From an uncultured Eubacteriales bacterium (GTDB taxonomy: Bacteria; Bacillota; Clostridia; Oscillospirales; Acutalibacteraceae): 32,902 bases of DNA. The stretch's first letter is position 1; every line of letters starts with the position of its first letter. The notes under the pieces are model-generated. The model saw only the letters and a program-made list of their open reading frames with translations. It had not been told where the DNA came from and made no database searches. A program made the translations under genes and the position numbers. Location of the stretch: assembly GCA_900316025.1 (NCBI GenBank), contig ONBJ01000014.1, positions 1 to 32,902 on the forward strand, read 5' to 3'. Positions 1 to 8,373 of the stretch are shown here, piece after piece.

Positions 1-926
1 TCAAACATTTTTTTCAAATCCTCAAGGTCATACGGTGTCTGCTGATAAACATAGTAGTTAAGCCAGTTTGTAAAAAGCAGAGTTGCGTTGCTTCTCCACG
101 TAAGGGGAGGGGTAGCCTGAGGGTCGTTTTCGGGAAAATAGTTATAAGGTATATCGGGGTGAAGTCCCTTGTTTAAATCTCTGAAATACTCCGTTGCAAG
201 AGTGTTTCTGTCATACTCACCGTGTCCCATAATGAAAAACTTTCTGCCGTCCTTACTGCACACAACCGATACTCCTGCCATACGTGAGCTTGCAAGAATT
301 TCAAGTTCGGGGTGTCTGTATATCTCGTCACGGTGTACACCCGTATATCGTGAGTGGGGGAGAACAAATCTGTCATCAAAGCCTCTCATAAGGGGGTGGT
401 TCGGATTGAGAACCCTGTGCTGAAAAATACCGCTGAGCTTGTATTCCATATCGTACTTTGGTATTCCGTAGTGATGGTAAAGCCCAGCCTGAGCCCCCCA
501 GCATATATGCAAAGTTGAATACACGTTGCGTTTGCTCCACTCCATAATTTCGGTAAGCTCCTGCCAGTAATCGACGTCTTCAAACCTGAGCTGTTCAACA
601 GGAGCTCCTGTTATTATCATACCGTCAAATTTCTGAGTTCTTATATCGTCAAATACCTTGTAGAACTTTGTGAGATGTATATTTGAAGTATTTTTAGACT
701 GGTGCGTAGCCATCTGAAGAAGCTCCACATCGACCTGCAACGGACTGTTGCCCATCAGTCTGAGAAGCTGTGTTTCCGTTTCGATTTTATTGGGCATAAG
801 ATTTAATATTACTATTTTAAGAGGTCGTATATCCTGTTTTAACGCAACGTCCTCAGGCATAACGAATATATTTTCGGATTCTAAAACCCGTATTGCAGGC
901 AACCCTGTCTGAACCTTAATAGGCAT
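1..926 (-). CDS. metA: Homoserine O-acyltransferase MetA, probably acetyl-CoA-specific; 3' end cut by window edge
   Basis: This enzyme acylates the hydroxyl of L-homoserine, the committed step from homoserine to methionine, in the cytosol. The reading frame starts at the ATG at 926-924 behind a good AAGGAG ribosome site and stays open to base 3, giving 308 codons. The family is about 300-310 residues, so only the last few residues and the stop are missing. Family signatures are visible: an N-terminal [11 protein letters not shown], nucleophile Cys142 in HICWGAQAG, and His235 and Glu237 in GHGEYD. Residue 111, in TGAPVE, is Glu. In characterised MetA proteins Glu111 goes with acetyl-CoA use and Gly111 with succinyl-CoA use, so acetylation is inferred. 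It appears monocistronic, with its own promoter just upstream and no SAM riboswitch seen. Codon numbering matches the E. coli enzyme at all four key positions. Confidence 0.95.
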   Translation of the reverse strand, partial: MPIKVQTGLPAIRVLESENIFVMPEDVALKQDIRPLKIVILNLMPNKIETETQLLRLMGNSPLQVDVELLQMATHQSKNTSNIHLTKFYKVFDDIRTQKFDGMIITGAPVEQLRFEDVDYWQELTEIMEWSKRNVYSTLHICWGAQAGLYHHYGIPKYDMEYKLSGIFQHRVLNPNHPLMRGFDDRFVLPHSRYTGVHRDEIYRHPELEILASSRMAGVSVVCSKDGRKFFIMGHGEYDRNTLATEYFRDLNKGLHPDIPYNYFPENDPQATPPLTWRSNATLLFTNWLNYYVYQQTPYDLEDLKKMF

Positions 927-967
927 ACTATCAAATCTCCTTAAATTTCTGACTTTCAGTAAGATAT

Positions 968-996
968 ATTATAAATGTTATTTTATATATTTTCAA
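968..996 (-). promoter_or_regulatory. Sigma-A-type promoter for metA
   Basis: On the minus strand TTGAAA (996-991) and TATAAT (973-968) are separated by exactly 17 bases, about 40 bases before the metA start codon. Near-consensus sequence and correct orientation support it. No T-box or S-box leader fits between the promoter and the gene. Confidence 0.7.
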
Positions 997-1037
997 CATT
1001 AAATATTTTATAGGAATCAGGGTAATTATAAAAAGAA

Positions 1038-1979
1038 TTATTTTGTTTCGGTATTTTTACCGAAGATACGGTCGCCGAGCCTGAACACAAACGGATAAAC
1101 TCCTATTGTAACAAAAATGGAAATACAGCTTCTTACAGTACGGACTAAATATGCATGAACGGAAGATGATGACAAAAAATCGGTGCTGAACGGCAGTTTA
1201 AGCAGAGTATTTAAACCAAAATAAACGCCGATACCCAGAGTAATACGAAGCACACATCTGACCGCATTATCAGTATTTTCAAATTTTACAAATTTTTCGT
1301 CAAATTCGGTTGCAAGAATAAATCCGACAAGAGAACCGAAAGAGGTGTAATAATCCTGACTTCTGCAATAAAACAGACCTGGAAATGTAATAAGTATCAG
1401 TATTCCGTAGAAAATAAGTCTGTTTTTAATAATATTCTGTATCATAGGGATAAGAAGTACGACGATAATTCCCAGAAGCCATCCGCATAAAACATCTGTA
1501 GGATAATGTACACCAAGGCAAAAGCGTGAAATTCCTATAAGCAAAGGAAATATAATACCAAATGTCATTAAAATTTTATTTTTTGAATAAATTCCGATTG
1601 AAGTATAGATGGTAACAGAGTTGGTTGAATGTCCGCTGGGAAAAGAAAATCCCTGAGAAGAAATATCGTAAATATCGGCACCTTCTTCCACAGGTTTAAG
1701 ACATTTTATTCCTTTGTGGTCAAAATAAGGTCGCCGTCTTATAAAGATGTTTTTAATCATTGTGTTGAGAGTAATTGCGGCAAGAACGTTCAGACCGACA
1801 TATTTTCCGAATTTTTTATCCCTGCACCAATAAATAAATCCGAGAATTGCAACACATATCATCTGTTCGCCGAGCATTGTAAAAGCAGCTGATACCGCTG
1901 TGCCGAAGCTGCCGAGCCACGACTGTATCCACTCTATCAGAGCAACCTCCCAGTCGAAGAAAAATGTATTTCCCATCAT
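1038..1979 (-). CDS. PAP2-family membrane phosphatase (phosphatidic acid / undecaprenyl-PP phosphatase type)
   Basis: This is a 313-residue polytopic membrane protein of the PAP2 acid phosphatase superfamily, which dephosphorylates lipid phosphates at the membrane face. The three catalytic motifs are present in order: K-x6-RP (KNIFIRRRP), PSGHS, and SR-x5-H-x3-D (SRFCLGVHYPTD). An N-terminal helix pair precedes them, and roughly six further hydrophobic segments follow, making it longer than a minimal PAP2 domain of about 200 residues. The start is one of two adjacent ATG codons (1979 or 1976) behind a purine-rich GGAAAGAG. It lies upstream of metA in the same direction, but the intervening metA promoter suggests separate transcription. 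The lipid substrate cannot be told from sequence; undecaprenyl pyrophosphate recycling is one possibility. Confidence 0.88.
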   Translation of the reverse strand: MMGNTFFFDWEVALIEWIQSWLGSFGTAVSAAFTMLGEQMICVAILGFIYWCRDKKFGKYVGLNVLAAITLNTMIKNIFIRRRPYFDHKGIKCLKPVEEGADIYDISSQGFSFPSGHSTNSVTIYTSIGIYSKNKILMTFGIIFPLLIGISRFCLGVHYPTDVLCGWLLGIIVVLLIPMIQNIIKNRLIFYGILILITFPGLFYCRSQDYYTSFGSLVGFILATEFDEKFVKFENTDNAVRCVLRITLGIGVYFGLNTLLKLPFSTDFLSSSSVHAYLVRTVRSCISIFVTIGVYPFVFRLGDRIFGKNTETK

Positions 1980-2058
1980 AAAATCATCTCTTTCCTTGAA
2001 TATATATGTTTTTCTTCATAATATCATATATTTAAAGGAAAATCTACAAAAATGATAG

Positions 2059-2148
2059 TTTAAGGGTTTCACGCTTAAAAATCCTGACCAAAGGCTCTGC
2101 CTTTGGAAACCGCAAGCCTTTAAAAAGGCTTGACCTAAACTTTATGGT
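2059..2148 (-). repeat. 3'-end triple-hairpin repeat, copy 1 (after ogg)
   Basis: This roughly 90-base element starts directly after the ogg stop codon and runs in the same orientation as ogg. It shares ACCATAAAGTTTAGG and the three-hairpin order with the copies at 12008 and 19379. Hairpins on the plus strand are AAGCCTTT/AAAGGCTT (2114-2131), CCAAAGGC/GCCTTTGG (2088-2106), and a weaker third near 2061-2077. It lacks a clear terminal T run, so plain intrinsic termination is uncertain. Confidence 0.85.
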
Positions 2149-2988
2149 TTATTTTTCAAAGAGTTCGGGGTGCATTCTGCTGTAATGGAAAATATATTGC
2201 TGTGCTATTCCTGCATTTTCTCCGAAGCTTTCGGGGGTAAGCTCGGGAAAAAGAATTTTCATAGCTCTTTTCATCCATACGTCCATAGGGAAGCATTCTT
2301 TTTTTCCCATTCCGTATAGCATAGTGCAGTCGGCTACCTTAGGACCTACTCCTTTTATTTTTATAAGTTCTTCCCTTGCGTCACCGACAGACATTTTTTC
2401 AGCTTTTGCAAGGTCAACCTCACCGCAGGAAACTTTCTGACAAGCGTCAACTATGTATTTTGCCCTGAATCCGCTTCTCAGATGTGCAAAATCATCAACG
2501 GTATATGTACACAGTCTTTCTGCCGATGGAAAAGAATATTCGCCATCGGCAATTTGATTTCCAAAGGATTCGCACAGTCTTTTTATTATACCCTTTATAC
2601 GGGGGATATTGTTATTTTGAGATATTATAAATGAACATAAGGCTTCCCAAGGTTCTTGTTTAAGTATTCGTATTCCGGGAGCATATTTTTCGGCTTCGAT
2701 AAGTACAGGGTGTATCTTAGCAAGCTTTTCTTTGATACTGTCGTAATCTGTGCCGAGGTCGAAATATGAAAACCATACGTTTTCAAAATCAGATTTGGAA
2801 CAATTATGGAATATTATTGTGTCATCACTCTGACTTATTTTCAGAAATTTTCCGTATGCAGCTCCGCTGTATGTATTGTCGGATATTTTTTTCCACCTGA
2901 AGCACTGACCGCAGTCCAGCGTCTGCTCCAAATCAAACGAACTTATATTTTTTAAAATTACATCATAGTCTGTATATTCAATCAGCAT
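2149..2988 (-). CDS. ogg: 8-oxoguanine DNA glycosylase (OGG1-type, clostridial)
   Basis: This bifunctional glycosylase/AP lyase removes 8-oxoguanine opposite cytosine in base-excision repair. The 279 residues hold an N-terminal OGG domain (DLEQTLDCGQCFRW, about 19-32) and a helix-hairpin-helix GPD domain. In the GPD domain, IKGVGPKVADC (211-221) supplies the catalytic lysine Lys217, and FPMDVW supplies the catalytic aspartate Asp236, equivalent to human Lys249 and Asp268. The length fits clostridial Ogg proteins, which are shorter than human OGG1. The start ATG at 2988 has a GGGAGTG ribosome site. The upstream gene on the same strand (3084-3674) is 95 bases away and has the same style of ribosome site, so a two-gene transcript is possible. 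A 3'-end repeat follows the stop immediately. Confidence 0.92.
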   Translation of the reverse strand: MLIEYTDYDVILKNISSFDLEQTLDCGQCFRWKKISDNTYSGAAYGKFLKISQSDDTIIFHNCSKSDFENVWFSYFDLGTDYDSIKEKLAKIHPVLIEAEKYAPGIRILKQEPWEALCSFIISQNNNIPRIKGIIKRLCESFGNQIADGEYSFPSAERLCTYTVDDFAHLRSGFRAKYIVDACQKVSCGEVDLAKAEKMSVGDAREELIKIKGVGPKVADCTMLYGMGKKECFPMDVWMKRAMKILFPELTPESFGENAGIAQQYIFHYSRMHPELFEK

Positions 2989-3083
2989 AAAAGCACTCCC
3001 TTTTTTCTACAATAAGACTATAACATATTTTAAGATATTAAGCTACAGTTTTGCTTCAAATTATTATTAAAAGCTTTTTTCTA

Positions 3084-3674
3084 TTAAGCCTCGGTAATGT
3101 TCATAATATAAGCTCCTATATCTATATTTGAAGGAATTATTCCGTACATATCTGTAAGAGGGTCTCTGAAAAGCTCCGTATGCGGAGGAACTACACTGAA
3201 ACAAAAATACATAGCACCGTATAAAAACAGAAATCCGAGGGCAACTGCAAATATTCCTCTTAAATCCCTTTCTCCCGATGTAATTTTGAAGCTTACAAGC
3301 TGAGATATGCAGATAATAACAAAAAATCCTGCCGCTTCGGCAATGCTTATCTTTCTGTATGAAAGCTCTCTGAAAAATGAAAAGAAAACTATAATCAGCG
3401 TACTTTGAAAATATAATGCAAAAACTTTTGCAACTACAAACTGTCTGAAATACGGAATGGAAAATGCAAGCTCAATAATCCCCCATACGACAAGGGGGAG
3501 TGCAAAAAGCTTGACATTTTCCCATATACTGTTATTTACAGAACCGAATATAATTCCTATGACGCTCCCATCGGTTATTTCATAAAGGAAACTCAGAAAT
3601 ATGCCGCAGGCAAAAATAAACGGTATTCCGCAAAGTTCAAGATATCCGAATGTTTTTTTCCCGATGTCATTCAT
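3084..3674 (-). CDS. Polytopic membrane protein, DUF6512-like
   Basis: This is a 196-residue hydrophobic protein with about six predicted membrane helices and no signal peptide. The conserved-looking stretch FGSVNNSIWENVKLFALP (about 43-60), with its NxSxWEhxK pattern, resembles the DUF6512 family of small Firmicutes membrane proteins. That assignment is from memory of the motif and needs a profile search. No catalytic motif is recognised and no function is proposed. The start at 3674 has a strong GGGAGTGG ribosome site. It sits upstream of ogg on the same strand. Confidence 0.72.
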   Translation of the reverse strand: MNDIGKKTFGYLELCGIPFIFACGIFLSFLYEITDGSVIGIIFGSVNNSIWENVKLFALPLVVWGIIELAFSIPYFRQFVVAKVFALYFQSTLIIVFFSFFRELSYRKISIAEAAGFFVIICISQLVSFKITSGERDLRGIFAVALGFLFLYGAMYFCFSVVPPHTELFRDPLTDMYGIIPSNIDIGAYIMNITEA

Positions 3675-3740
3675 AAAACCACTCCCGTATGACTATACAT
3701 TATGTGTATGAATGACTGTCGGGTTATATTACGAATAGGT

Positions 3741-4004
3741 TCATAGCATTTTAATAAGCAAAAAGGTTATTGCAGAACCTGATACCGCAGCAGCTCCCAG
3801 ACGTACAAACCAGTAAAAAACTGAATGCCATCTTTTTATTGCAGACGGAGCATTCATATTATTCAGCATTTTTTTAGCCTCTCTTTCCAGAAGCTCACGC
3901 TGTACGGCGGCATACTCGGGGCGAAGAACAAGCAAAGCTCTTTCATAGTATGTGTTTTCCGTTTCTGTGACCTCTATTATCGTTCTGTTAATACCTTTTA
4001 TCAT
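3741..4004 (-). CDS. Small hypothetical protein with C-terminal membrane helix
   Basis: This is an 87-residue protein that I do not recognise. The N-terminal half is soluble and charged (two Glu/Arg-rich helices, about 18-47), and one hydrophobic segment lies at about 66-86, suggesting a tail-anchored topology. The start at 4004 has a clear AAGGAGC ribosome site, which supports real expression. It is preceded by an unusual 630-base AT-rich spacer carrying repeated AGTTTTCAAC sites, so that region may act as its control region. Confidence 0.65.
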   Translation of the reverse strand: MIKGINRTIIEVTETENTYYERALLVLRPEYAAVQRELLEREAKKMLNNMNAPSAIKRWHSVFYWFVRLGAAAVSGSAITFLLIKML

Positions 4005-4020
4005 GTATAATCAGCTCCTT

Positions 4021-4566
4021 GTTGAAAACTATGTTCAATAGTATAATTGACACACTGTTAAAGGCTTATTCATCGGCGTAAAATTTTAGTTATGTTGAAA
4101 ACTCAGTTAAAAACTTTGAAAGTTTTCAACGATTATCGTGATTATACCCTTTGTAAAGGTATAAAACCATAAAAAATGTTGATAACTCTGTCAATAATGA
4201 TAAAAACAAAGCTTAAAAGCCCAATTATAAACAACTTTTTTGGGTTGAAAACTTTTTCCTTATTTTCGACAATTTTATTAAAAACTTAATTATTACAAAA
4301 AACAGCAGGATTATTACTATTTGTAAATTATTAGAGTCAACAGACAAAAATATTTTTATCATTTTATTTTTCTTTCTTTATTTTGAAAAAATCCCCATAA
4401 AAAGCCGAATTTAAAATTAAAAATATTTTTTAAATCTGTACTATTTTGTTGTCAATAGATTAAAAGGAAAAAGTTTTTATATTAATAAATTATAGCAAAA
4501 TAACCAAAAATCTGCATTTTAAATTTAAGATGAAAAGTCTGCGGAAAATATGGAAAAGTTTTCAAC
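4021..4566. promoter_or_regulatory. Cluster of AGTTTTCAAC sites in AT-rich spacer (DnaA-box/origin-like)
   Basis: The 634-base gene-free stretch 4005-4638 holds five exact copies of GTTGAAAACT or its complement, at 4021-4030, 4094-4103, 4121-4130 (inverted), 4244-4253 and 4557-4566 (inverted). One-mismatch relatives GTTGATAAC occur at 4178-4186 and 4628-4636, and a TTTCCACAG adjoins the last site. The 4094 and 4121 copies form an inverted pair. Between 4260 and 4550 the DNA is extremely AT-rich. Clustered DnaA-box variants next to an AT-rich unwinding tract are typical of Firmicutes origins and DnaA-box clusters. That reading is inference, since no dnaA or dnaN gene is present here. Confidence 0.5.
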
Positions 4567-4592
4567 ATTTCCACAGAGAAACTCACAATTAA

Positions 4593-4625
4593 AGACCGCA
4601 GCATATAATTTTTATGCCGCAGTCT
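4593..4625 (-). terminator. Hairpin downstream of sigG
   Basis: AGACCGCAGCATA (4593-4605) pairs with TATGCCGCAGTCT (4613-4625), a 13-bp stem with two wobble pairs on the minus strand and a 7-base AT loop. It begins 14 bases after the sigG stop. The following T run on the minus strand is only three bases, so termination may be partial. Confidence 0.5.
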
Positions 4626-4638
4626 ATGTTGATAACGT

Positions 4639-5421
4639 TTATATTTCACTTTTTATCTTGGTCAATGCACCTTTTTCAATTCTTGATACCTGAGCCTGAC
4701 TTATTCCTATTTCATCAGCTACTTCCATCTGTGTTTTTCCTTTGAAAAATCTCAGTGAAAGGACGTTTTTCTCACGTTCAGAGAGATTATCCATTGCCTC
4801 ACGGAAAGCAAGTTCTTCAAGCCAGCTTCGGTCATCGTCATTGTCGCCTACCTGATCCATTACATATACCGTATCGTTTCCGTCCGAGAAAACAGGCTCA
4901 TACAGAGATACAGGCTCTACAACGGCTTCCAAAGCCATAACGATATTTTCCTTGGGTATATTCAGCTCGGACGCTATTTCTTCAATACTAGGTTCACGGT
5001 TGTTTTTGGCTGTCATCTGCTCCTTGACCTGCATAGCCTTGTATGCAGTATCCCGCATACTTCTGCTTACCCTGACACTGTTGTTATCCCTCAGAAAACG
5101 TCTGAGTTCCCCTATAATCATAGGAACGCCGTATGTGGAGAATTTTACCCCGACCGTTACATCAAAGTTATCTATAGCCTTTATAAGACCGATACAGCCT
5201 ACCTGAAACAGGTCATCGGGACATTCTCCTCTGTTTGTAAACCGCTGGACAACGCTAAGAACCAGACGAAGATTTCCGTTTATCATCTCGTTACGGGCTT
5301 TTGCACGTTCGGAAGGTGTTCCGGAACGCATAATTTTAAGAAGCTCTGTTTTCTGAGCTTCACTAAGTATTTTCAGCTTAGATGTATTTACTCCGCATAT
5401 TTCAACTTTACTGTACTGCAT
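4639..5421 (-). CDS. sigG: Sporulation sigma factor SigG
   Basis: This sigma factor directs RNA polymerase to late forespore genes during endospore formation. The 260 residues align throughout with Bacillus SigG: the N-terminal KVEICGVNTSKL, region 2 (NGNLRLVLSVVQRFTNRGE, then DDLFQVGCIGLIKAIDNFD), region 2.4 (YGVPMIIGELRRFLRDN), region 3 (EPSIEEIASEL) and region 4 with the helix-turn-helix KTQMEVADEIGISQAQVSR. The start at 5421 has an AGAAAGG ribosome site. It is not adjacent to sigE or spoIIGA in this window, unlike the usual spoIIGA-sigE-sigG cluster. A cloverleaf-type repeat lies about 120 bases upstream of the start codon. I could not identify a convincing SigF/SigG promoter. Confidence 0.95.
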   Translation of the reverse strand: MQYSKVEICGVNTSKLKILSEAQKTELLKIMRSGTPSERAKARNEMINGNLRLVLSVVQRFTNRGECPDDLFQVGCIGLIKAIDNFDVTVGVKFSTYGVPMIIGELRRFLRDNNSVRVSRSMRDTAYKAMQVKEQMTAKNNREPSIEEIASELNIPKENIVMALEAVVEPVSLYEPVFSDGNDTVYVMDQVGDNDDDRSWLEELAFREAMDNLSEREKNVLSLRFFKGKTQMEVADEIGISQAQVSRIEKGALTKIKSEI

Positions 5422-5539
5422 AATAAAATACCTTTCTGTTTTGCTTTGGATATTTTTATTATTAGCCTTACGTAAAGCTTTAATTCAGTGTAACGTTCAT
5501 TATGCAAGAAATATTAGCCTGCGGCTATACTCAGACGAA

Positions 5540-5638
5540 GTGCGATTGCAGACGCTCAAAAACAAAGCTTTTGAGCAAATAAAATCGGTTACGCTTTTAT
5601 TTTCCTGACAGCAAAGCTGTCAGGGTCTGCAATCGCAC
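5540..5638. repeat. Cloverleaf-type inverted repeat element, copy A
   Basis: The outer 14-bp perfect inverted repeat GTGCGATTGCAGAC (5540-5553) / GTCTGCAATCGCAC (5625-5638) encloses three adjacent hairpins: GCTCAAAA/TTTTGAGC (5554-5576), AAATAAAA/TTTTATTT (5577-5602) and CCTGACAGC/GCTGTCAGG (5604-5624). The left flank TTAGCCTGCGGCTA resembles flanks of the other copies. It is intergenic between the msmK terminator and sigG. Confidence 0.9.
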
Positions 5639-5668
5639 AGTTGACGGAGAATATCAGCTTTTTTAAGC

Positions 5669-5705
5669 AAAAAAGCAGCAAAATCTCAAAAAGATTTTGC
5701 TGCTT
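5669..5705 (-). terminator. Intrinsic terminator of msmK
   Basis: A 14-bp perfect stem AAGCAGCAAAATCT (5673-5686) / AGATTTTGCTGCTT (5692-5705) with a 5-base loop is followed on the minus strand by a T run. It begins about 20 bases after the ATPase gene's stop codon. Confidence 0.85.
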
Positions 5706-5726
5706 AAAATTTATGATTTATTTCTA

Positions 5727-6860
5727 TTAATAGTCACCGTTGTGCTTGAAGTCTACAGGCAAAGCTATATTCTGTTCTGTTTCCTTATCGAAAATATGAA
5801 GCTTGCTAAGGTCAAAAGCAATCTTGATTGTATCGCCGGGCTTAGCCTTAGATGTAGGAGCAACTCTAGCTGTAACTGAAGCTGAACCTACTGTGAGATA
5901 CAGATAAATTTCTGCACCCATAAGTTCTGTAACCTCAACTTTAGCTTCCATAGCGTTTGCATACTTGTTGATGCTGTCATAGTCATCATAAACATGCTCA
6001 GGACGGATACCGAATACAACTTCTTTTCCTACATAATTTGCAAGCTGAGTTGCCTTGTCATCAGGAATAGCAAGTGTAATACCGTCAAATGACAGTGTAT
6101 ATGTGGAACCGCTCTTTCCTATAACCGCATTTATAAAGTTCATCTGAGGTGAGCCGATAAAGCCTGCAACGAACTCATTGCAAGGAAAATCATAAAGGTG
6201 CTGAGGAGTATTAACCTGCTGTACAAAGCCGTCCTTCATAACAACGATTCTGGTACCCATTGTCATAGCCTCTGTCTGGTCATGGGTAACGTAGATGAAT
6301 GTAGTACCAAGTCTCTGATGGAGCTTAGAAATCTCAGTTCTCATCTGTGCACGAAGCTTAGCGTCCAGGTTTGAAAGAGGCTCGTCAAGAAGGAATACCT
6401 TAGGATCACGAACGATAGCTCTTCCCAGAGCAACACGCTGTCTCTGACCACCCGACAAAGCCTTAGGCTTACGCTCGAGAAGGTGGTCGATATCGAGTAT
6501 TCTTGCAGCTTCTTCAACTCTTCTGCGGATTTCTTCCTTGGGAGTTTTTCTCAGTTTAAGACCGAATGCCATATTGTCGTAAACTGACATATGAGGATAC
6601 AGAGCATAGTTCTGGAATACCATCGCAATATCTCTGTCCTTAGGAGCAACGTCATTTGCTATCATATCGCCTATTGTAAGAGTACCCTTACTTATGTCTT
6701 CAAGACCTGCAATCATTCTGAGTGTTGTTGATTTTCCGCAGCCTGAAGGTCCTACGAGAATGATAAACTCCTTATCCTTGATGTCCAGATTTACATCTGA
6801 TACGGCAACAACTCCGCCGTCATAAATTTTATAAATGTGTTCAAGCTTTACATCAGCCAT
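5727..6860 (-). CDS. msmK: Carbohydrate ABC importer ATPase, MsmK/UgpC type
   Basis: This ATP-hydrolysing subunit powers CUT1-type sugar importers at the inner face of the membrane. Its 377 residues show Walker A GPSGCGKST (37-45), Q-loop Gln83, signature LSGGQRQR (135-142), Walker B VFLLDEP with Glu160, and H-loop His193 (THDQ). A MalK-type TOBE/OB regulatory region occupies about 240-377, placing it with MsmK/UgpC/MalK rather than other importers. The start at 6860 has an AGGAGG ribosome site. No permease or binding protein is nearby, which fits the known role of MsmK-type ATPases as shared energisers for several sugar importers encoded elsewhere. It has its own terminator. Exact substrate partners cannot be read from this window. 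Confidence 0.92.
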   Translation of the reverse strand: MADVKLEHIYKIYDGGVVAVSDVNLDIKDKEFIILVGPSGCGKSTTLRMIAGLEDISKGTLTIGDMIANDVAPKDRDIAMVFQNYALYPHMSVYDNMAFGLKLRKTPKEEIRRRVEEAARILDIDHLLERKPKALSGGQRQRVALGRAIVRDPKVFLLDEPLSNLDAKLRAQMRTEISKLHQRLGTTFIYVTHDQTEAMTMGTRIVVMKDGFVQQVNTPQHLYDFPCNEFVAGFIGSPQMNFINAVIGKSGSTYTLSFDGITLAIPDDKATQLANYVGKEVVFGIRPEHVYDDYDSINKYANAMEAKVEVTELMGAEIYLYLTVGSASVTARVAPTSKAKPGDTIKIAFDLSKLHIFDKETEQNIALPVDFKHNGDY

Positions 6861-7020
6861 TTCACAAACCTCCTATATTTTTCCCCACGAACAACAGTGG
6901 AGCATATTGTTACGCTTAATAATATAACACTTTTTTCAAGAAGTTGCTAGCTTATTTTTTACTAAAGATTTTGTTTTTTATTTTACAAATTCGATATAAA
7001 GAGAAAAATTGACATTCTAT

Positions 7021-7749
7021 TTAGTGCAATTCGTCAACAAATATAGTTAGTATATCCAAATCATTTAAAGTTCTAACGCTATTTTTAGTCAATGCACTGT
7101 CAAGATAAAGTCCGCCTATGGCAACTCTTTTCAGATACAGCACATTTTTCCCTCTTACTGTCAGCATTTTTTTTACCTGATGAAACATTCCCTCGCATAT
7201 TTTGACCTCGACAAGCGGATTTATTTCATCATTAAGCTGTCGGAGAAAAGCCTTTTTACATTTTGTTCCGTCCCTGAATGTTATTCCGCTTTCAAATGCG
7301 GCTATGTCATTTTCGTTTATACCGCTGTCGATAACTGCATGATATGTCTTATAAATATTTTTTTCAGGAGAGGTTATTTTGTGAGCAAATGCTCCGTCAT
7401 TGGTTATCAGCAGAAGTCCCTCTGTATCCTTGTCCAGTCTGCCGACAGGGAAAATATCCTTTCGTTTAAATTCATCGGGTATAATATCAATTACAGTTTT
7501 TTCTTTTTTGTCTTTTGTTGCACACACTATACCTGACGGCTTGTTCATCATAAGATAAACATATTTTTGTATGTGTACAGGATTTCCGTTTATACATATC
7601 ATATCCTTTTCAGGATTTATTTTAAGTGAAAAATCTCTTACTTTTTCTCCGTTGACAGTAACAAGACCGCTTTTTATCAGTTTTTTTATGTCGCTTCTGC
7701 TTTGTGTCCCCTGTGAGGCGAGAAGCTTATCTATTCTTTCCAATTTCAC
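7021..7749 (-). CDS. rsuA: rRNA pseudouridine synthase, RsuA/RluB family
   Basis: This enzyme converts a specific uridine to pseudouridine in ribosomal RNA. The closest group by length and motif is the 16S U516 enzyme RsuA. Of 242 residues, an S4 RNA-binding domain covers about 1-60. The synthase domain carries the GRLDKDTEGLLLITNDG motif (103-119) with catalytic Asp106. The start is a GTG at 7749-7747 with the ribosome site AAGGGG 5-6 bases upstream; no better in-frame ATG fits. The preceding DUF4830 gene ends 8 bases upstream, so the two are probably co-transcribed. RluB/RluE specificity cannot be excluded. Confidence 0.88.
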   Translation of the reverse strand: MKLERIDKLLASQGTQSRSDIKKLIKSGLVTVNGEKVRDFSLKINPEKDMICINGNPVHIQKYVYLMMNKPSGIVCATKDKKEKTVIDIIPDEFKRKDIFPVGRLDKDTEGLLLITNDGAFAHKITSPEKNIYKTYHAVIDSGINENDIAAFESGITFRDGTKCKKAFLRQLNDEINPLVEVKICEGMFHQVKKMLTVRGKNVLYLKRVAIGGLYLDSALTKNSVRTLNDLDILTIFVDELH

Positions 7750-7757
7750 TCTACCCC

Positions 7758-8246
7758 TTATTTCTGTATCAGTGTTTTATCCGAAAGTGTTGTCATTGTA
7801 CCGTCCAGCGATACGGTACACAAATCTCCTGCTATAACCCTGCCGTCATATATGATTATATTTACCTTCAGTTCTGAATTTTCGGCTGCATTTATAACTC
7901 CGTATGTACGCCGTTCAGCTTTTTTTCCCTTGTATATCTCCAGATTAAAGCCCTGCCTTGTCTGAAGATTATTGTAATTTTTGTAAACTTCGTTGAATTC
8001 GGACGGTATTGTTATATACTCCTTGGTTTCTGATGTCATATCTATACTCAAGCCGAATTGACTGCAAAAATCCTCAGCCGAAAAATTTTCGCTTATTTCT
8101 GTACGGTATTTTCCTATACCCTCACAATATGCAAAGCTTTCGGGATTTCCGCAGAAAGCCGTTCTTGCAATAACAAATACTATAAGCAGAACAAATGCGG
8201 CAAAAACAATAATACTTTTTTTATCAATCTTCTTTATTATGAACAT
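7758..8246 (-). CDS. Membrane-anchored DUF4830 protein
   Basis: This is a 162-residue protein with one N-terminal hydrophobic segment (about 12-30), likely an uncleaved membrane anchor facing outward. The remainder matches the DUF4830 pattern: FCSQFGLSID, then ITIPSEFNEVYKNYNNLQ, QGFNLEIYKGKKAERRTY, and IIYDGRVIAGDL. DUF4830 proteins are common in Clostridia and have no established function. The start at 8246 has a GGGAGATG ribosome site. It is the first gene of a two-gene unit with rsuA, 8 bases apart. A cloverleaf-type repeat lies about 125 bases upstream. Confidence 0.8.
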   Translation of the reverse strand: MFIIKKIDKKSIIVFAAFVLLIVFVIARTAFCGNPESFAYCEGIGKYRTEISENFSAEDFCSQFGLSIDMTSETKEYITIPSEFNEVYKNYNNLQTRQGFNLEIYKGKKAERRTYGVINAAENSELKVNIIIYDGRVIAGDLCTVSLDGTMTTLSDKTLIQK

Positions 8247-8373
8247 AGCGGCACATCTCCCGATTTATACTTTCAGAAAATTTATATGTTCATAATTCTG
8301 CGGTTATGCCAAAGCTCAGATTTTCTGCATAATTCCTCCATAGTTTATATATCAGAATTTTCGGCTACACTCA

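Noticed and set aside
927..1037. SAM riboswitch or T-box leader in front of metA
   Set aside because: The distance between promoter and start is too short and no conserved riboswitch core is visible.
4021..4566. Regularly recurring GTTGAAAACT copies as a possible CRISPR array
   Set aside because: The repeats are only 10 bases, occur in both orientations and have irregular spacing, and no cas genes are present.
5540..5638. Cloverleaf element as a tRNA gene
   Set aside because: The three-arm shape is superficially similar, but there is no 7-base acceptor, anticodon loop, T-loop GTTCRA or CCA-type end, and the arms are too long.
7180..7536. 118-codon open frame on the plus strand inside rsuA
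   Set aside because: It is antisense to a well-supported gene, with low-complexity Phe/Cys-rich translation.
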